DNA of 64,000 nucleotides, taken from IMG/VR virus record IMGVR_UViG_3300048691_000182, positions 1 through 64,000 of that record; one strand, 5' to 3'. Position 1 is the first letter of the stretch, and the number at the start of each line of letters is the position of its first letter. Shown in pieces: positions 1-8,053 of this stretch. The stretch comes from a virus. A program made the translations under genes and the position numbers. The notes beneath the pieces are model-generated. The model was not told the origin of the DNA. It saw nothing but the letters and a program-made list of their open reading frames with translations, and did no database searches.

Positions 1-1230
1 ATAGCGTACCAACCAGCTATTACTAATTATGTTTCTATAGATTCTTTTAAGAAAACATGTAAATCTTTATTTGATAGTGCTCAAAATCAATTAGGGTTTA
101 TCGCTACTGCTCAACATCATTTTAGAAGAGCTTTGTTGGAAAACATGGTAGCGAGAACGTATTGTGATATTCGTTGCACTGTTGCTTTGTTTGAAGAAAA
201 TATAGAAACTTGGAAAATTAAAAATAGTATTCCAACAACTGTTTTTTCCAAAACAGAATACTTAGATATTTATAAACAGCTTTTTGAAAATACTACCGGG
301 TCTAGTCTCAATAGTAGTAAAGATTTACAAGATCTTCAAAACGCAATGGTTGGTTTATTTTCCCAGCTATCTAGTTACAGTGTACAATTCATAACCGAAG
401 TTAATAGCTCCAATATCAAGGTATTCAACTGGGGCGCCATTAGGTTAGGTGATGTAGATGCAGAAGCTGCTGGTGGATATTTATTACCAGACTTAATAGT
501 TAACTTAGAAAATGCTGATGCTAAATCTAGCTTTGAAACTGACACTGGATTAAAATCGCCAGTAATTGAATTAGGTGAGAAAAACCCCATTACCCAAGAA
601 GGTAAATACCATATTGCTGTTACAGCTCATCCTGCTGAGCAATCTATTATTTATACAAACACTATTTCAATAGGATCGTTAAATGGATTTACTTTTTACC
701 AAGACGAAAGCAAGAATCTAAGCGACGCTACAAGTTTTATTGGGTACGATGAAATATGGCGTAAGAAAGATTTACAGATTGGAGACATCCGTGATATTTA
801 TTGTGATTGCTTCCAACTACCAACGATAAAAGGTATTGACCTTAATACCGTTATTCTTGACGGTACTTTAGGTATCTTCAAATATTTAAAGATAAACGAT
901 CCAGTGTTGAAATCTTTTGTTTACGTTGATATGGCTGGAACTACTAATGCGTTTGTTAATATTACAGATGTTAAGGAAATTGAAGCGTTCAAATCTAACG
1001 CTGGTAACGGGGCTATTAATGCTTTTAAGCCTAATGCTGAAATTACTGACCTGGAAGTATTTAATTATAACGATATACCAAACAACGTTTATGTGTCAGA
1101 TGAACAAGTTTACTTCTTAAGTGAAGGATCGTATTTAGCTTATAATTTCGATATTGAAAATTACTACGAGTCTGACACAGGCATAGTTTTCTTGTCTGAC
1201 GACGATGAAACTTTTACTCCAGATTTATAA
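1..1230 (+). CDS. Unrecognised protein, 5' end cut by window edge (probable virion protein)
   Basis: The reading frame is open from the first base of the window, so the gene begins upstream; the first internal ATG at 133 is not needed as a start. At least 409 residues are present. There is no signal peptide, membrane segment or motif that I recognise. The composition (many Asn, Thr, Asp; alternating hydrophobic beta-type stretches; acidic C-terminus ending in a run of Asp/Glu) resembles phage structural proteins. It is followed 17 bases after its stop by a fiber-like gene on the same strand, which supports a virion role by context only. Confidence 0.6.
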   Translation: MAYQPAITNYVSIDSFKKTCKSLFDSAQNQLGFIATAQHHFRRALLENMVARTYCDIRCTVALFEENIETWKIKNSIPTTVFSKTEYLDIYKQLFENTTGSSLNSSKDLQDLQNAMVGLFSQLSSYSVQFITEVNSSNIKVFNWGAIRLGDVDAEAAGGYLLPDLIVNLENADAKSSFETDTGLKSPVIELGEKNPITQEGKYHIAVTAHPAEQSIIYTNTISIGSLNGFTFYQDESKNLSDATSFIGYDEIWRKKDLQIGDIRDIYCDCFQLPTIKGIDLNTVILDGTLGIFKYLKINDPVLKSFVYVDMAGTTNAFVNITDVKEIEAFKSNAGNGAINAFKPNAEITDLEVFNYNDIPNNVYVSDEQVYFLSEGSYLAYNFDIENYYESDTGIVFLSDDDETFTPDL

Positions 1231-1247
1231 TTAAGGAAAAATAATTT

Positions 1248-1895
1248 ATGTCTACTAAGATGCTTTCGGAAATACCTTTAGTTAATTCCTTAGCCCCTGT
1301 TAAAACACTTGTTGGAACTAATAGTAACGATAAAGATATTAACGTACCTTATAGTTTAATTAAAAGTTATATTGATACTGCTGTGGCAGCTGCTGGTGGA
1401 GGGTCTACTAATAGCAAGTTGCTGATTACTTTAACTTCAGCTATTCCTTTAAACCTAGGTAGTTATTATTACACTCCTAACGGGTTCTGGGATGTTGTGG
1501 AGGCTTTAGCCTCCTCGGATGCATCCTACGATACTATTAATTCCCAAATTTTAGTGAACACGCCAGGAATATATAAAGTTTCGCTTAGTGCTAAAATGTC
1601 AGCTTCTGGAATAGACGGATCTCCAGTTGGATGGCAAACTTCCAAAGAATTTAATCTCGGTACTTCTTTACCAGGACTACCCACCATACCACCTGGTATG
1701 GAGTCATCCCGGATAACAGCTAAAAGTGTTGTTAGTGATAGTGCTAAAAATTATTTTCAATGGTCAGATGAATATTTTATACAGGTAGCTAGCGCAGGTG
1801 ATGGTTTTATGCCTAGAATTTATTGGAATTCTTACGATAACCCAAATATGCATAGTAGTTTTTTAATGCTTGTGTGTGTTGAAAGAGTTAACTAA
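1248..1895 (+). CDS. Fiber-like/decoration structural protein, copy 1
   Basis: A 215-residue protein preceded by an AAGGAA ribosome-binding site. Its N-terminus (MSTKMLSEIPLV, then TNSNDKDINVPYSLI) matches the N-terminus of the product at 2588-3190 (MATKLSEITPTT, then SNTDKDRLIPFSSL). Both have a beta-rich C-terminal domain ending in a hydrophobic strand, like the trimeric jelly-roll heads of phage fibers or head-decoration proteins. A short Ala/Gly-rich stretch near residues 44-52 may be a hinge. A glycosyltransferase gene starts 5 bases after its stop. I infer a surface-exposed virion protein, possibly a short fiber; the exact role is not identifiable from sequence. Confidence 0.6.
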   Translation: MSTKMLSEIPLVNSLAPVKTLVGTNSNDKDINVPYSLIKSYIDTAVAAAGGGSTNSKLLITLTSAIPLNLGSYYYTPNGFWDVVEALASSDASYDTINSQILVNTPGIYKVSLSAKMSASGIDGSPVGWQTSKEFNLGTSLPGLPTIPPGMESSRITAKSVVSDSAKNYFQWSDEYFIQVASAGDGFMPRIYWNSYDNPNMHSSFLMLVCVERVN

Positions 1896-1900
1896 GTTAT

Positions 1901-2578
1901 ATGGAATTAGCTGTAATAACTTTTACAAATAACAAAAGAGGCCGGTGGCTGGAAGAAACAAAACAAAGTGTTTATAAATTTCTTCCAGCCACCGCTGAGC
2001 ACTTAATTTTAAACTGCGAGAAACCAGAACACTTAGAGCCAATGAGATTGGAATGTGTTGGTATCGCCAAGTACATTACCTTTGTAGATGACGACGATAC
2101 AATAATTAAAGACAGTTTAAATACTTGTTTAGATTTATTAAATAAAACAAATTTTGGTGTTGCTTTTACTGATGAACAAAAAATAGACAGCGATTCAAAA
2201 ATTATTTTTCCTGATGAGAAAATAAGAACTGGTTTAACAACAAGATGCGTTGCTATGCATCCAAACATTGTTCACCATTTAGCAATGATAAGATCTGATG
2301 CTGTCCCTAAAGAGATTATTTCAGAGGCTTTAAAACTAGGCAGAGGGGCTGAATGGTTAATTAAGGCATCAGCAGGCCTAACAAATAAAGCTATTCATGT
2401 TAAGGATTTTGGTTATCAATGGCGGCAGCATGGGGATAATTTTCATAAAACAAAAGAATGGACAGAAAACTATAAAACAAAAATGAATGATTTAGTTTTA
2501 TGCTTATCTAAATATTCCAATTTTATTAATAGAATATTACCATTTTACAAAGATGGTAATATTCAAGGTTTGTATTAA
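1901..2578 (+). CDS. GT-A type glycosyltransferase (family 2-like), paralog 1
   Basis: A 225-residue protein starting with a beta strand (MELAVITFTNNKRGRW) and carrying YITFVDDDD at residues 58-66, the expected place of the metal-binding DXD motif in a GT-A nucleotide-sugar transferase. A later WLIKA segment and an aromatic-rich YQWRQHGDNF segment are conserved in two further paralogs in the window (3262-3921 and 3911-4573). It has no membrane segment, so it should act in the cytoplasm. It lies directly between two fiber-like genes, suggesting that it glycosylates virion proteins or a surface glycan precursor; donor and acceptor are unknown. The last 50 bases of the gene contain a 12-bp inverted repeat. 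Confidence 0.7.
   Translation: MELAVITFTNNKRGRWLEETKQSVYKFLPATAEHLILNCEKPEHLEPMRLECVGIAKYITFVDDDDTIIKDSLNTCLDLLNKTNFGVAFTDEQKIDSDSKIIFPDEKIRTGLTTRCVAMHPNIVHHLAMIRSDAVPKEIISEALKLGRGAEWLIKASAGLTNKAIHVKDFGYQWRQHGDNFHKTKEWTENYKTKMNDLVLCLSKYSNFINRILPFYKDGNIQGLY
2532..2564 (+). terminator. Hairpin embedded in the 3' end of a glycosyltransferase gene
   Basis: A perfect 12-bp inverted repeat (GAATATTACCAT at 2532-2543, complement at 2553-2564) with a 9-base loop lies inside the coding sequence just before its stop at 2578. No U-run follows. It could attenuate transcription or protect the mRNA 3' end. Confidence 0.4.
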
Positions 2579-2587
2579 GGAAACGAA

Positions 2588-3190
2588 ATGGCAACAAAAC
2601 TTTCAGAAATTACACCGACTACTGATCTCAGCACCATTAAGAATGTTGTCTGTATTTCTAACACAGACAAAGACAGATTAATACCCTTTTCTAGTTTAGT
2701 AAGACCAAATCCAGCAGTCTTTGTTTTAAACGGCGATTCTTTAGAATCAATATCTTTTCAAGATTATAGAAATTGGACTGGTTTAGAAGTCGTTACATCT
2801 GAGATTGCTAATTGGGCAGCTTACGGTACTCGCATTACATTGCAACAAGTAGGTATATACCAGGTACATGTAAGAACGGTTATTGAGTGCTTTGATGATT
2901 ATGGTCTTCAGGCGGGTTGGCCAAATGACGGTGTAACACCGACAAGCACTAGAATAGGTCTTTTCGGTGCCATAACCGTTGGTGATTTACCTAGCTTTAG
3001 TAATCAGTTTCACGCAATCAACAACAACCCCACTAGTTATTTTCTTAATTTAGATAATACATTTATAATAGCTGCTGATTCAATTGGCGATTACTTTACG
3101 CCTGAAGTTAGTTGGTTTTATGGTACTAGTGGTTATAAATTTAAACCAGGAATGGTCATAACTGTTACGAAATTAAAAGACACTATTTAA
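2588..3190 (+). CDS. Fiber-like/decoration structural protein, copy 2
   Basis: A 200-residue protein preceded by AAGGAA. It is a diverged paralog of the product at 1248-1895: the same N-terminal pattern (KLSEI, then TDKDRLIPFSSL), then a beta-rich region ending in a hydrophobic strand (MVITVTKL). The middle part differs strongly between the copies, as in phage proteins whose N-terminus docks to the virion and whose C-terminus is exposed and fast evolving. No enzymatic motif is visible. It is followed by a perfect hairpin and then two more glycosyltransferase genes. The structural role is inferred from shape and context. Confidence 0.6.
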   Translation: MATKLSEITPTTDLSTIKNVVCISNTDKDRLIPFSSLVRPNPAVFVLNGDSLESISFQDYRNWTGLEVVTSEIANWAAYGTRITLQQVGIYQVHVRTVIECFDDYGLQAGWPNDGVTPTSTRIGLFGAITVGDLPSFSNQFHAINNNPTSYFLNLDNTFIIAADSIGDYFTPEVSWFYGTSGYKFKPGMVITVTKLKDTI

Positions 3191-3194
3191 CATT

Positions 3195-3234
3195 TGTCAG
3201 AAAGCTTAGAACTTAAACTCTAAGCTTTCTGACA
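3195..3234 (+). terminator. Intergenic hairpin between fiber-like and glycosyltransferase genes
   Basis: Arms 3195-3210 and 3219-3234 are perfectly complementary over 16 bp with an 8-base loop. It begins 5 bases after the stop of the upstream gene, so it is placed as a rho-independent-type terminator, although no long T-run follows. Confidence 0.6.
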
Positions 3235-3261
3235 GTGCTATTACTTAAGAGGTATTAGTTT

Positions 3262-3921
3262 GTGAATCATGAGTTAACAGTAATTACGCTAACCAACGGT
3301 AAACGGTCCGAATGGTTAGAAAAATGTTGTGATAGCATTAATAGTTTTTTACCTAAAACAGCTAAGCACTTAATAGTTCAATGTAAAAACTATGAAGAAA
3401 CAGACACACAAAGATTAATAAGTTTAAATCATTCGAAATACATTACTTTTGTAGATGATGATGACTGGATAATAAACGATAGTTTAAATATTTGTTTAGA
3501 TTTGATTAAAAGTAAACAACTTGGTTTGGTTTTTACTGATGAAATTATAATAAACAAAAATGGCTTAGAACAACCACCACACGGCGGACGCGGTAAGTTA
3601 TTTTATTCAGATTTAATAAATAAAATAAGTACAGCCCACCAGTTAGCTATTTATAAAACTGATCCAGTGCTAGAGGAACTAAGATTAAACCCTTTAAATT
3701 GTAGTTCTAGAATAGAGTATTGGATGAAAGCTGTAGCTGGGTTACGTGAAGGTGCGCTACATGTGCCTATAAATGGTTATTGCTGGAGACATCATTCTGA
3801 TAATCGCAGCGCCAATATTGAGGAAATAAATCTATACAAAAATAAGTTCAGCATAATGAGAGACCATTTAACTAAAGCTTATGGTGATAATAAAGAGGTT
3901 ATTCCTAGACATGAATTCTGA
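3262..3921 (+). CDS. GT-A type glycosyltransferase (family 2-like), paralog 2
   Basis: A 219-residue product with a GTG start, chosen because AAGAGG lies about 9 bases upstream and the resulting N-terminus (MNHELTVITLTNGKRSEW) aligns with both paralogs. YITFVDDDDW near residues 58-67 is the candidate DXD metal/nucleotide-sugar site. HQLAIYKTD, YWMKAVAGL and GYCWRHHSDN match the corresponding blocks in the other two copies. The 3' end overlaps the next glycosyltransferase by 11 bases, so the two are probably translationally coupled. It should be a soluble cytoplasmic enzyme; substrate unknown, with the nearby fiber-like proteins as candidate acceptors. Confidence 0.7.
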   Translation: MNHELTVITLTNGKRSEWLEKCCDSINSFLPKTAKHLIVQCKNYEETDTQRLISLNHSKYITFVDDDDWIINDSLNICLDLIKSKQLGLVFTDEIIINKNGLEQPPHGGRGKLFYSDLINKISTAHQLAIYKTDPVLEELRLNPLNCSSRIEYWMKAVAGLREGALHVPINGYCWRHHSDNRSANIEEINLYKNKFSIMRDHLTKAYGDNKEVIPRHEF

Positions 3922-4573
3922 ACTAAAAGTATTTACATTTACTAATGGTAAAAGAAAAGAATGGTTAAATGAATGCATGCGGTCTGTTATTAAGTATCTT
4001 CCTTTAGCTGCCCTGCATGAGATAGTGTTTTGTTCCTCTTATCAACAAACAGACATAGAGAGAAATAATTGTCTTAGTAAATCTAGGTATATTGCTTTTG
4101 TAGATGACGACGATTATCTTTTAAATGACAGTTTAAATATTTGTTTAAAAACTATAAAACAAACTGGTGTTGGAGTAGTATTCACAGATGAGTTTTTAGT
4201 TACTGAAAAAGGGTTACCCCATCCTAGTAACCGAGAAATAAGATCAAATATTAAATACAGTGATTTATATTCCCAGCCTCTTGCTCTGCACCACTTAGCA
4301 ATAATAGACACTTTGGCTATTCCTGGTTTAATAAAGAATTCCATTGACCCTTTTATTGCAGGTAGCGACTGGTTAATAAAAGCAGGTGCGGCTCTAAATA
4401 AAGGTGCTATTCATATCCCTATTTATGGCTATGCATGGAGACAACATACAAACGGTAGATCTGTAATTAAATCAGAAGTTAAAATTTATAACGATAGATT
4501 TTCAGAATTAAAACAGATGCTTAAGCCTTATACTAATTTTAAAGATAAAGAAATACCCAGTATAAAGTTATAA
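3911..4573 (+). CDS. GT-A type glycosyltransferase (family 2-like), paralog 3
   Basis: An upstream in-frame start exists at 3881, but ATG 3911 gives an N-terminus (MNSELKVFTFTNGKRKEW) that aligns with the other two copies, so I use it; this gives 220 residues. YIAFVDDDDY is the candidate DXD site. HHLAIIDT, WLIKAGAAL and GYAWRQHTNGRS match paralog blocks. The start overlaps the stop region of the preceding glycosyltransferase by 11 bases. No membrane segment is visible. Three copies in 2.7 kb point to local duplication and divergence, perhaps with different acceptor or donor specificity. Confidence 0.7.
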   Translation: MNSELKVFTFTNGKRKEWLNECMRSVIKYLPLAALHEIVFCSSYQQTDIERNNCLSKSRYIAFVDDDDYLLNDSLNICLKTIKQTGVGVVFTDEFLVTEKGLPHPSNREIRSNIKYSDLYSQPLALHHLAIIDTLAIPGLIKNSIDPFIAGSDWLIKAGAALNKGAIHIPIYGYAWRQHTNGRSVIKSEVKIYNDRFSELKQMLKPYTNFKDKEIPSIKL

Positions 4574-4632
4574 GCTATTAAAATACTATGAGTTTATTAA
4601 ACAACAGTTTTAGTTTCAAGGATTAAATAAAA

Positions 4633-5475
4633 ATGGAAAATTTTACACGCACAGTTTACGGTAGTAATTTGCAGTCATCGCAGCTGTTGGGTATCCCTGT
4701 AGTCATTGCACCTAACACCACACTCAATCAGAAGTTTAATATTCAGGCAGCGACAGCCATTGCACCCACTGACGTACCCACTATGCGGTATGTAGCTGTT
4801 GGTAATGGTGGCCATAAACTGACTGTTGGTACAAGCGGTATTCCTTTGCCTGAACCCCTGCAACACAGCCCCACTGACGCCGCTTTGTTTAATCAGTTGC
4901 CTTTTGTGCTGCGTGAATTAACTAACGACATTCCAGCTAATGAGAGAGTTAAGTACGCCTTGCGTAGACAAGAGTCACATGGTGGAACTACATACATTGC
5001 TTACTACTTACGTAGATTGGATTATAGTGATGTAACTGCTTCTATGAAGTATAAGAGCACTACTAACGGGGTTACCACCACGACTGATTTTACACCAACC
5101 ACATCAAATTTAAACCCTACTCCTGTCGCTACTAGTTCCACAGGTGCTAATATTACAACTGGCGATTACGTTACTTCTAGCGGTAAGATTCCTTTCGAGT
5201 TAACTGAGGCCGACGTTACTGAACTAATGGAAGTGGCTAACATTATCTATGGCAGTAGCGCTTACGCTATTATTAGTGAAGTTGCATTAGTGTCAGCTGT
5301 TGACAAGGTAGTTACTGTGGCGTCTGCCAATAGCGGGTCTTTCAGTTTTACCGAGGCCATTGGTGCACAGGTTGTCTCATTTATGGAAGGTTTGTATGTA
5401 ATGAACTTTAATAATAAAGGTCTTGCTCTTACTCTTGAGGTGGGTGCTACTGAACCAATGTACATTCTGGCCTAA
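4633..5475 (+). CDS. Probable virion structural protein
   Basis: A 280-residue protein with an N-terminus rich in Thr, Asn and Pro, a central Thr/Ser-rich stretch around residues 140-180, and hydrophobic beta segments at the C-terminus. Codon use is cleaner and GC-richer than in the neighbouring glycosyltransferases, as for the abundant tail tube and sheath genes in this window, which hints at high expression. No catalytic motif is seen. A sequence AAGGATTAAATAAAA precedes the ATG. I infer a virion component such as a head or tail accessory protein; no specific role can be given. Confidence 0.55.
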   Translation: MENFTRTVYGSNLQSSQLLGIPVVIAPNTTLNQKFNIQAATAIAPTDVPTMRYVAVGNGGHKLTVGTSGIPLPEPLQHSPTDAALFNQLPFVLRELTNDIPANERVKYALRRQESHGGTTYIAYYLRRLDYSDVTASMKYKSTTNGVTTTTDFTPTTSNLNPTPVATSSTGANITTGDYVTSSGKIPFELTEADVTELMEVANIIYGSSAYAIISEVALVSAVDKVVTVASANSGSFSFTEAIGAQVVSFMEGLYVMNFNNKGLALTLEVGATEPMYILA

Positions 5476-5477
5476 GC

Positions 5478-6047
5478 GTGCTTCATATTCCCGAAGGATC
5501 GAGTTCAACTAGTTGCATAGTTGGAATTGATCCTGGATCAGAAACTATGGGGGTGGCTATAATTCATTTTGATATAACCACTCTCAAAATAGTAAAATCT
5601 CATGTAAGTACTTTCACAGGTAGTAAACTTTATGCAATGCAGAACTGGAATGAACAAACCCAGTCTGCTAGATATGCAAGAATAAATGCACATAAAGAAA
5701 ATTTACTTAGGTTATTTCAAGTAAATAACCCTGTACAAATAGTAGCTGAGGATGGTTTCTTTAACCAAAGAAGACCAAATGCTTTTGCTGTTCTGATGGA
5801 AGTACAAATAGCTATTAGACAAGCTGTGTACGAATATAGCCACTGGAGAGAGTTATTTCTCATAGATCCACCCACTGTGAAAAAAGCAGTAGGTGTAGCT
5901 GGTAATGCTGATAAATTTAAAGTAAAAGATGGAGTTTGTGCTTTGTCTGATTTAAACTACGAAGGGTTAATTCCTTTGAATGATTTAGATGAACACTCCA
6001 TCGATGCTTTAGCGGTTGCGTATGCAAAGTTAAAGTCAATAACTTAA
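5478..6047 (+). CDS. RuvC-like Holliday-junction resolvase
   Basis: A 189-residue product with a GTG start two bases after the upstream stop, probably by translational coupling because no separate ribosome-binding site is visible. GIDPGSETMG at residues 16-25 is the first RuvC motif (Asp18). VAED near 89-92 supplies the second acid (Glu91), PPTVKKAV near 131-138 the conserved Lys motif, and DEHSIDALAVA at 171-181 the final acidic cluster. This is the RNase H-fold metal site of RuvC-family endonucleases, which cleave four-way DNA junctions. In a phage it would resolve recombination or replication branches before packaging. A strong hairpin follows the stop. Confidence 0.8.
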   Translation: MLHIPEGSSSTSCIVGIDPGSETMGVAIIHFDITTLKIVKSHVSTFTGSKLYAMQNWNEQTQSARYARINAHKENLLRLFQVNNPVQIVAEDGFFNQRRPNAFAVLMEVQIAIRQAVYEYSHWRELFLIDPPTVKKAVGVAGNADKFKVKDGVCALSDLNYEGLIPLNDLDEHSIDALAVAYAKLKSIT

Positions 6048-6050
6048 CAC

Positions 6051-6080
6051 TGTTACGATAGAGCTTGCTCTATCGTAACA
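6051..6080 (+). terminator. Hairpin terminator after the RuvC-like gene
   Basis: A 30-base near-perfect palindrome: arms of 14 bases at 6051-6064 and 6067-6080. It starts 4 bases after the upstream stop and ends 14 bases before the start of the inner spanin gene. Confidence 0.6.
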
Positions 6081-6094
6081 CAAAGAAAGAAACT

Positions 6095-6568
6095 ATGTTT
6101 ACATTACCTGCGCAAGTTATTAAAGCTCTGTCTTTTATTTTAAAGTCACTCCCCTACATTTTGATTATTTGTGTTACTATTTTTGTAGTTACAAAGCTAC
6201 AATCTTGTTCTGTTTTTGGTCCCACTAAAGTACAGTTAGAACAAGCTGTAGAGAAAAAAGATATTGTTATAAAAGAAGTACAAAACGCTAACAAAGATCT
6301 TGCTGATACAATAGTAGAAATAAAAAAATCTAACAATATAACTGTTGATGTAATTGATAAGTCTAACAAAAAAGAAAAATCAATAATAGCGAAAAAGATT
6401 CAAATAGAGAATAAAGTTAAAAAACAAATAGAAGAAGTTAAAGTAGTAAACCTTGATTCAACTATTAGGTCAGAAGAAATTAAACAAACAAAAATAAGTA
6501 CTATCCAAATAGAAAGTATTTGGGATACCTACGAGTCAACTATTAAACAAACAGAAAGTCAAGTATGA
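6095..6568 (+). CDS. Candidate inner-membrane spanin (Rz-like)
   Basis: ATG 6095 is chosen over an in-frame start at 6065, because 6065 lies inside the terminator hairpin and AAAGAAAG precedes 6095. The 157-residue product has one hydrophobic segment at about residues 11-34, then a long Lys/Glu/Ile-rich region predicted to be coiled coil. This is the layout of an inner-membrane spanin with a periplasmic coiled coil. The next gene overlaps it by 4 bases and encodes a lipoprotein, the usual partner. Together they would join inner and outer membranes and complete lysis of a Gram-negative host. The call rests on architecture and context. Confidence 0.65.
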   Translation: MFTLPAQVIKALSFILKSLPYILIICVTIFVVTKLQSCSVFGPTKVQLEQAVEKKDIVIKEVQNANKDLADTIVEIKKSNNITVDVIDKSNKKEKSIIAKKIQIENKVKKQIEEVKVVNLDSTIRSEEIKQTKISTIQIESIWDTYESTIKQTESQV

Positions 6569-6867
6569 AATTAGCCCTATTATTTATTATTGCTTTATTA
6601 ACAGGTTGCAGTACTTTAACTAAAGAAGTTATAGTTTATAAGAAGGAACCTGTTTTCATCAATACTCCTGTGCATTTAACCAGCAATTGTTTAATAACTC
6701 CACCCCCTAGTAAACAAGAATATCTATTAGCATCTATGCAGAAAAGGGAAGAATACTTAGCTACTTATGTTCGTAATTTAATTACTGATCTAGGTGTTTG
6801 TAATTCTAAATTAGCAGATATCAGAACTTGGAATAAAGAACAAGAGATAGTGTTTAAACCCAAATAG
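6565..6867 (+). CDS. Candidate outer-membrane spanin lipoprotein (Rz1-like)
   Basis: A 100-residue product that overlaps the preceding gene by ATGA. The first 15 residues form a lipoprotein signal with lipobox LLTGC (Cys15), so mature protein should be lipid-anchored, probably in the outer membrane. It contains a Pro-rich stretch (TPPPSK) and two further Cys residues. Size, signal and position after a one-TM coiled-coil protein fit an outer-membrane spanin. A generic phage lipoprotein with another role is the alternative. Confidence 0.65.
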   Translation: MKLALLFIIALLTGCSTLTKEVIVYKKEPVFINTPVHLTSNCLITPPPSKQEYLLASMQKREEYLATYVRNLITDLGVCNSKLADIRTWNKEQEIVFKPK

Positions 6868-6875
6868 GAAATAAA

Positions 6876-7337
6876 ATGCCATTGCAAGACGACGCACTAG
6901 ACATTATAAAGACAATAAGAGAAACTTACGACTCAACTAAAGTAACTGCTGTAGCACAAGAGTTGACTAGTACAGCCCAGGAAAAATTTGTAATTAATAA
7001 CACAGCATCAGGTAGTCTTAGTGATCTTCCTATGTCCGACGATGCACTGCTGGCATCTTTTTATAAATTGTCTGAAAAAGATCAAGTAACCATTCTTCAG
7101 GATGCTGTACTTGCGCATCAAAAGTTTAATTGGTACAAAGGACAGAAAGTAAACACAGTTAGAGATTTAGAATTGTTTGATTTAAAAACATGGGGCATTA
7201 AAGTAATTACTTCAGGTGTAGTTTTATTTGTAATAGCTGCTGCCTTAATTACTCTGTTTGTACCTAATACACCTGCTGTTGGATTATTTCCAAATGGTGA
7301 GTTTTTGAACGATATCTTTAATTTAATATTTTCTTAA
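6876..7337 (+). CDS. Small protein with one C-terminal membrane segment
   Basis: A 153-residue product whose first 105 residues look soluble and helical, followed by a strong hydrophobic segment at about 109-129 and a short hydrophobic tail. It starts 8 bases after the outer spanin stop, preceded by AGGAAATAAA. The position next to the spanin pair makes a lysis role (holin or lysis regulator) conceivable, but the long soluble N-terminal part is not typical of a holin. I do not recognise the family. Confidence 0.55.
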   Translation: MPLQDDALDIIKTIRETYDSTKVTAVAQELTSTAQEKFVINNTASGSLSDLPMSDDALLASFYKLSEKDQVTILQDAVLAHQKFNWYKGQKVNTVRDLELFDLKTWGIKVITSGVVLFVIAAALITLFVPNTPAVGLFPNGEFLNDIFNLIFS

Positions 7338-7342
7338 AGTTT

Positions 7343-7993
7343 ATGAATAACGATCATATTGGTGTTCAGGTTACTAATATTTCCATTGAGAGTGAAATAG
7401 CTATTTACGGTAAAATTACTAATTTTGAAGGTTTGAAACAAGCCACTAAAGTTATTTACCAAGAACAACACAGCATCAAACCAAAAGAAGCTGGTGACTT
7501 AAAAGGATCTATTAGAGTACGCAAGGAAGTAATAGATGGAGTAGAAGATTATAGTTTAACAACTAAAGTTAATCAAGAATGTGGCATTCTTGATTGTAAT
7601 AAAGAATTTACTTGTAAAATAGATAGAGAGTATTTTGATGCTTTTAAATCTATTGCTGGTTCAGGTATGCACAAAACCAGATATATCTTTGAAGCTAAAA
7701 AAATAACTCTTGGTGATTTAGATATTGAAACAACCGGGACTAAGTTTGAAGTAGATGTTTTTAATGATGCTGCTGGCAATCCCTATTCGTGGTGCAAGAT
7801 AGATATTGAGCTAGATACAGTAACTAAGAAAATCTATTCTAAACTTGGTGACGACAAGCAGGTTAAGTTAAAAATACTAGCCAGTAAATTACCTTTTGCC
7901 CCAATAGATGTTTTTACGAATAAAACAGCTGACTTAACTCAAAAGCAAATACTGGATCATTTGTACAAGTACGTTTTTACAATACAAAAATAA
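7343..7993 (+). CDS. CYTH-fold (triphosphate tunnel) protein
   Basis: A 216-residue product whose spaced motifs follow the CYTH pattern: IESEIAIYGK near 15-24 (a variant of the N-terminal ExExK strand), RVRKE at 58-62, LTTK at 72-75, KTRY at 111-114, EVDVF at 136-140 and IDIELD at 153-158. CYTH proteins form a beta-barrel tunnel that binds triphosphates with divalent metal and include adenylate cyclases, thiamine-triphosphatases, RNA triphosphatases and inorganic triphosphatases. Which substrate applies cannot be read here, and the first motif is imperfect. It is the last gene of the spanin-containing unit, before a 21-bp hairpin. Confidence 0.6.
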   Translation: MNNDHIGVQVTNISIESEIAIYGKITNFEGLKQATKVIYQEQHSIKPKEAGDLKGSIRVRKEVIDGVEDYSLTTKVNQECGILDCNKEFTCKIDREYFDAFKSIAGSGMHKTRYIFEAKKITLGDLDIETTGTKFEVDVFNDAAGNPYSWCKIDIELDTVTKKIYSKLGDDKQVKLKILASKLPFAPIDVFTNKTADLTQKQILDHLYKYVFTIQK

Positions 7994-7998
7994 TCAAC

Positions 7999-8048
7999 CA
8001 TACCCCCTACCCTGGAAGCTTTTAGTGGCTTCCAGGGTAGGGGGTATG
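7999..8048. terminator. Bidirectional hairpin terminator, 21-bp perfect stem
   Basis: Arms 7999-8019 and 8028-8048 are fully complementary with an 8-base loop. The hairpin sits between convergent genes ending at 7993 (+) and 8054 (-), so it can serve both. The left arm begins with CATA and the right arm ends with TATG. Confidence 0.7.
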
Positions 8049-8053
8049 TAAGT

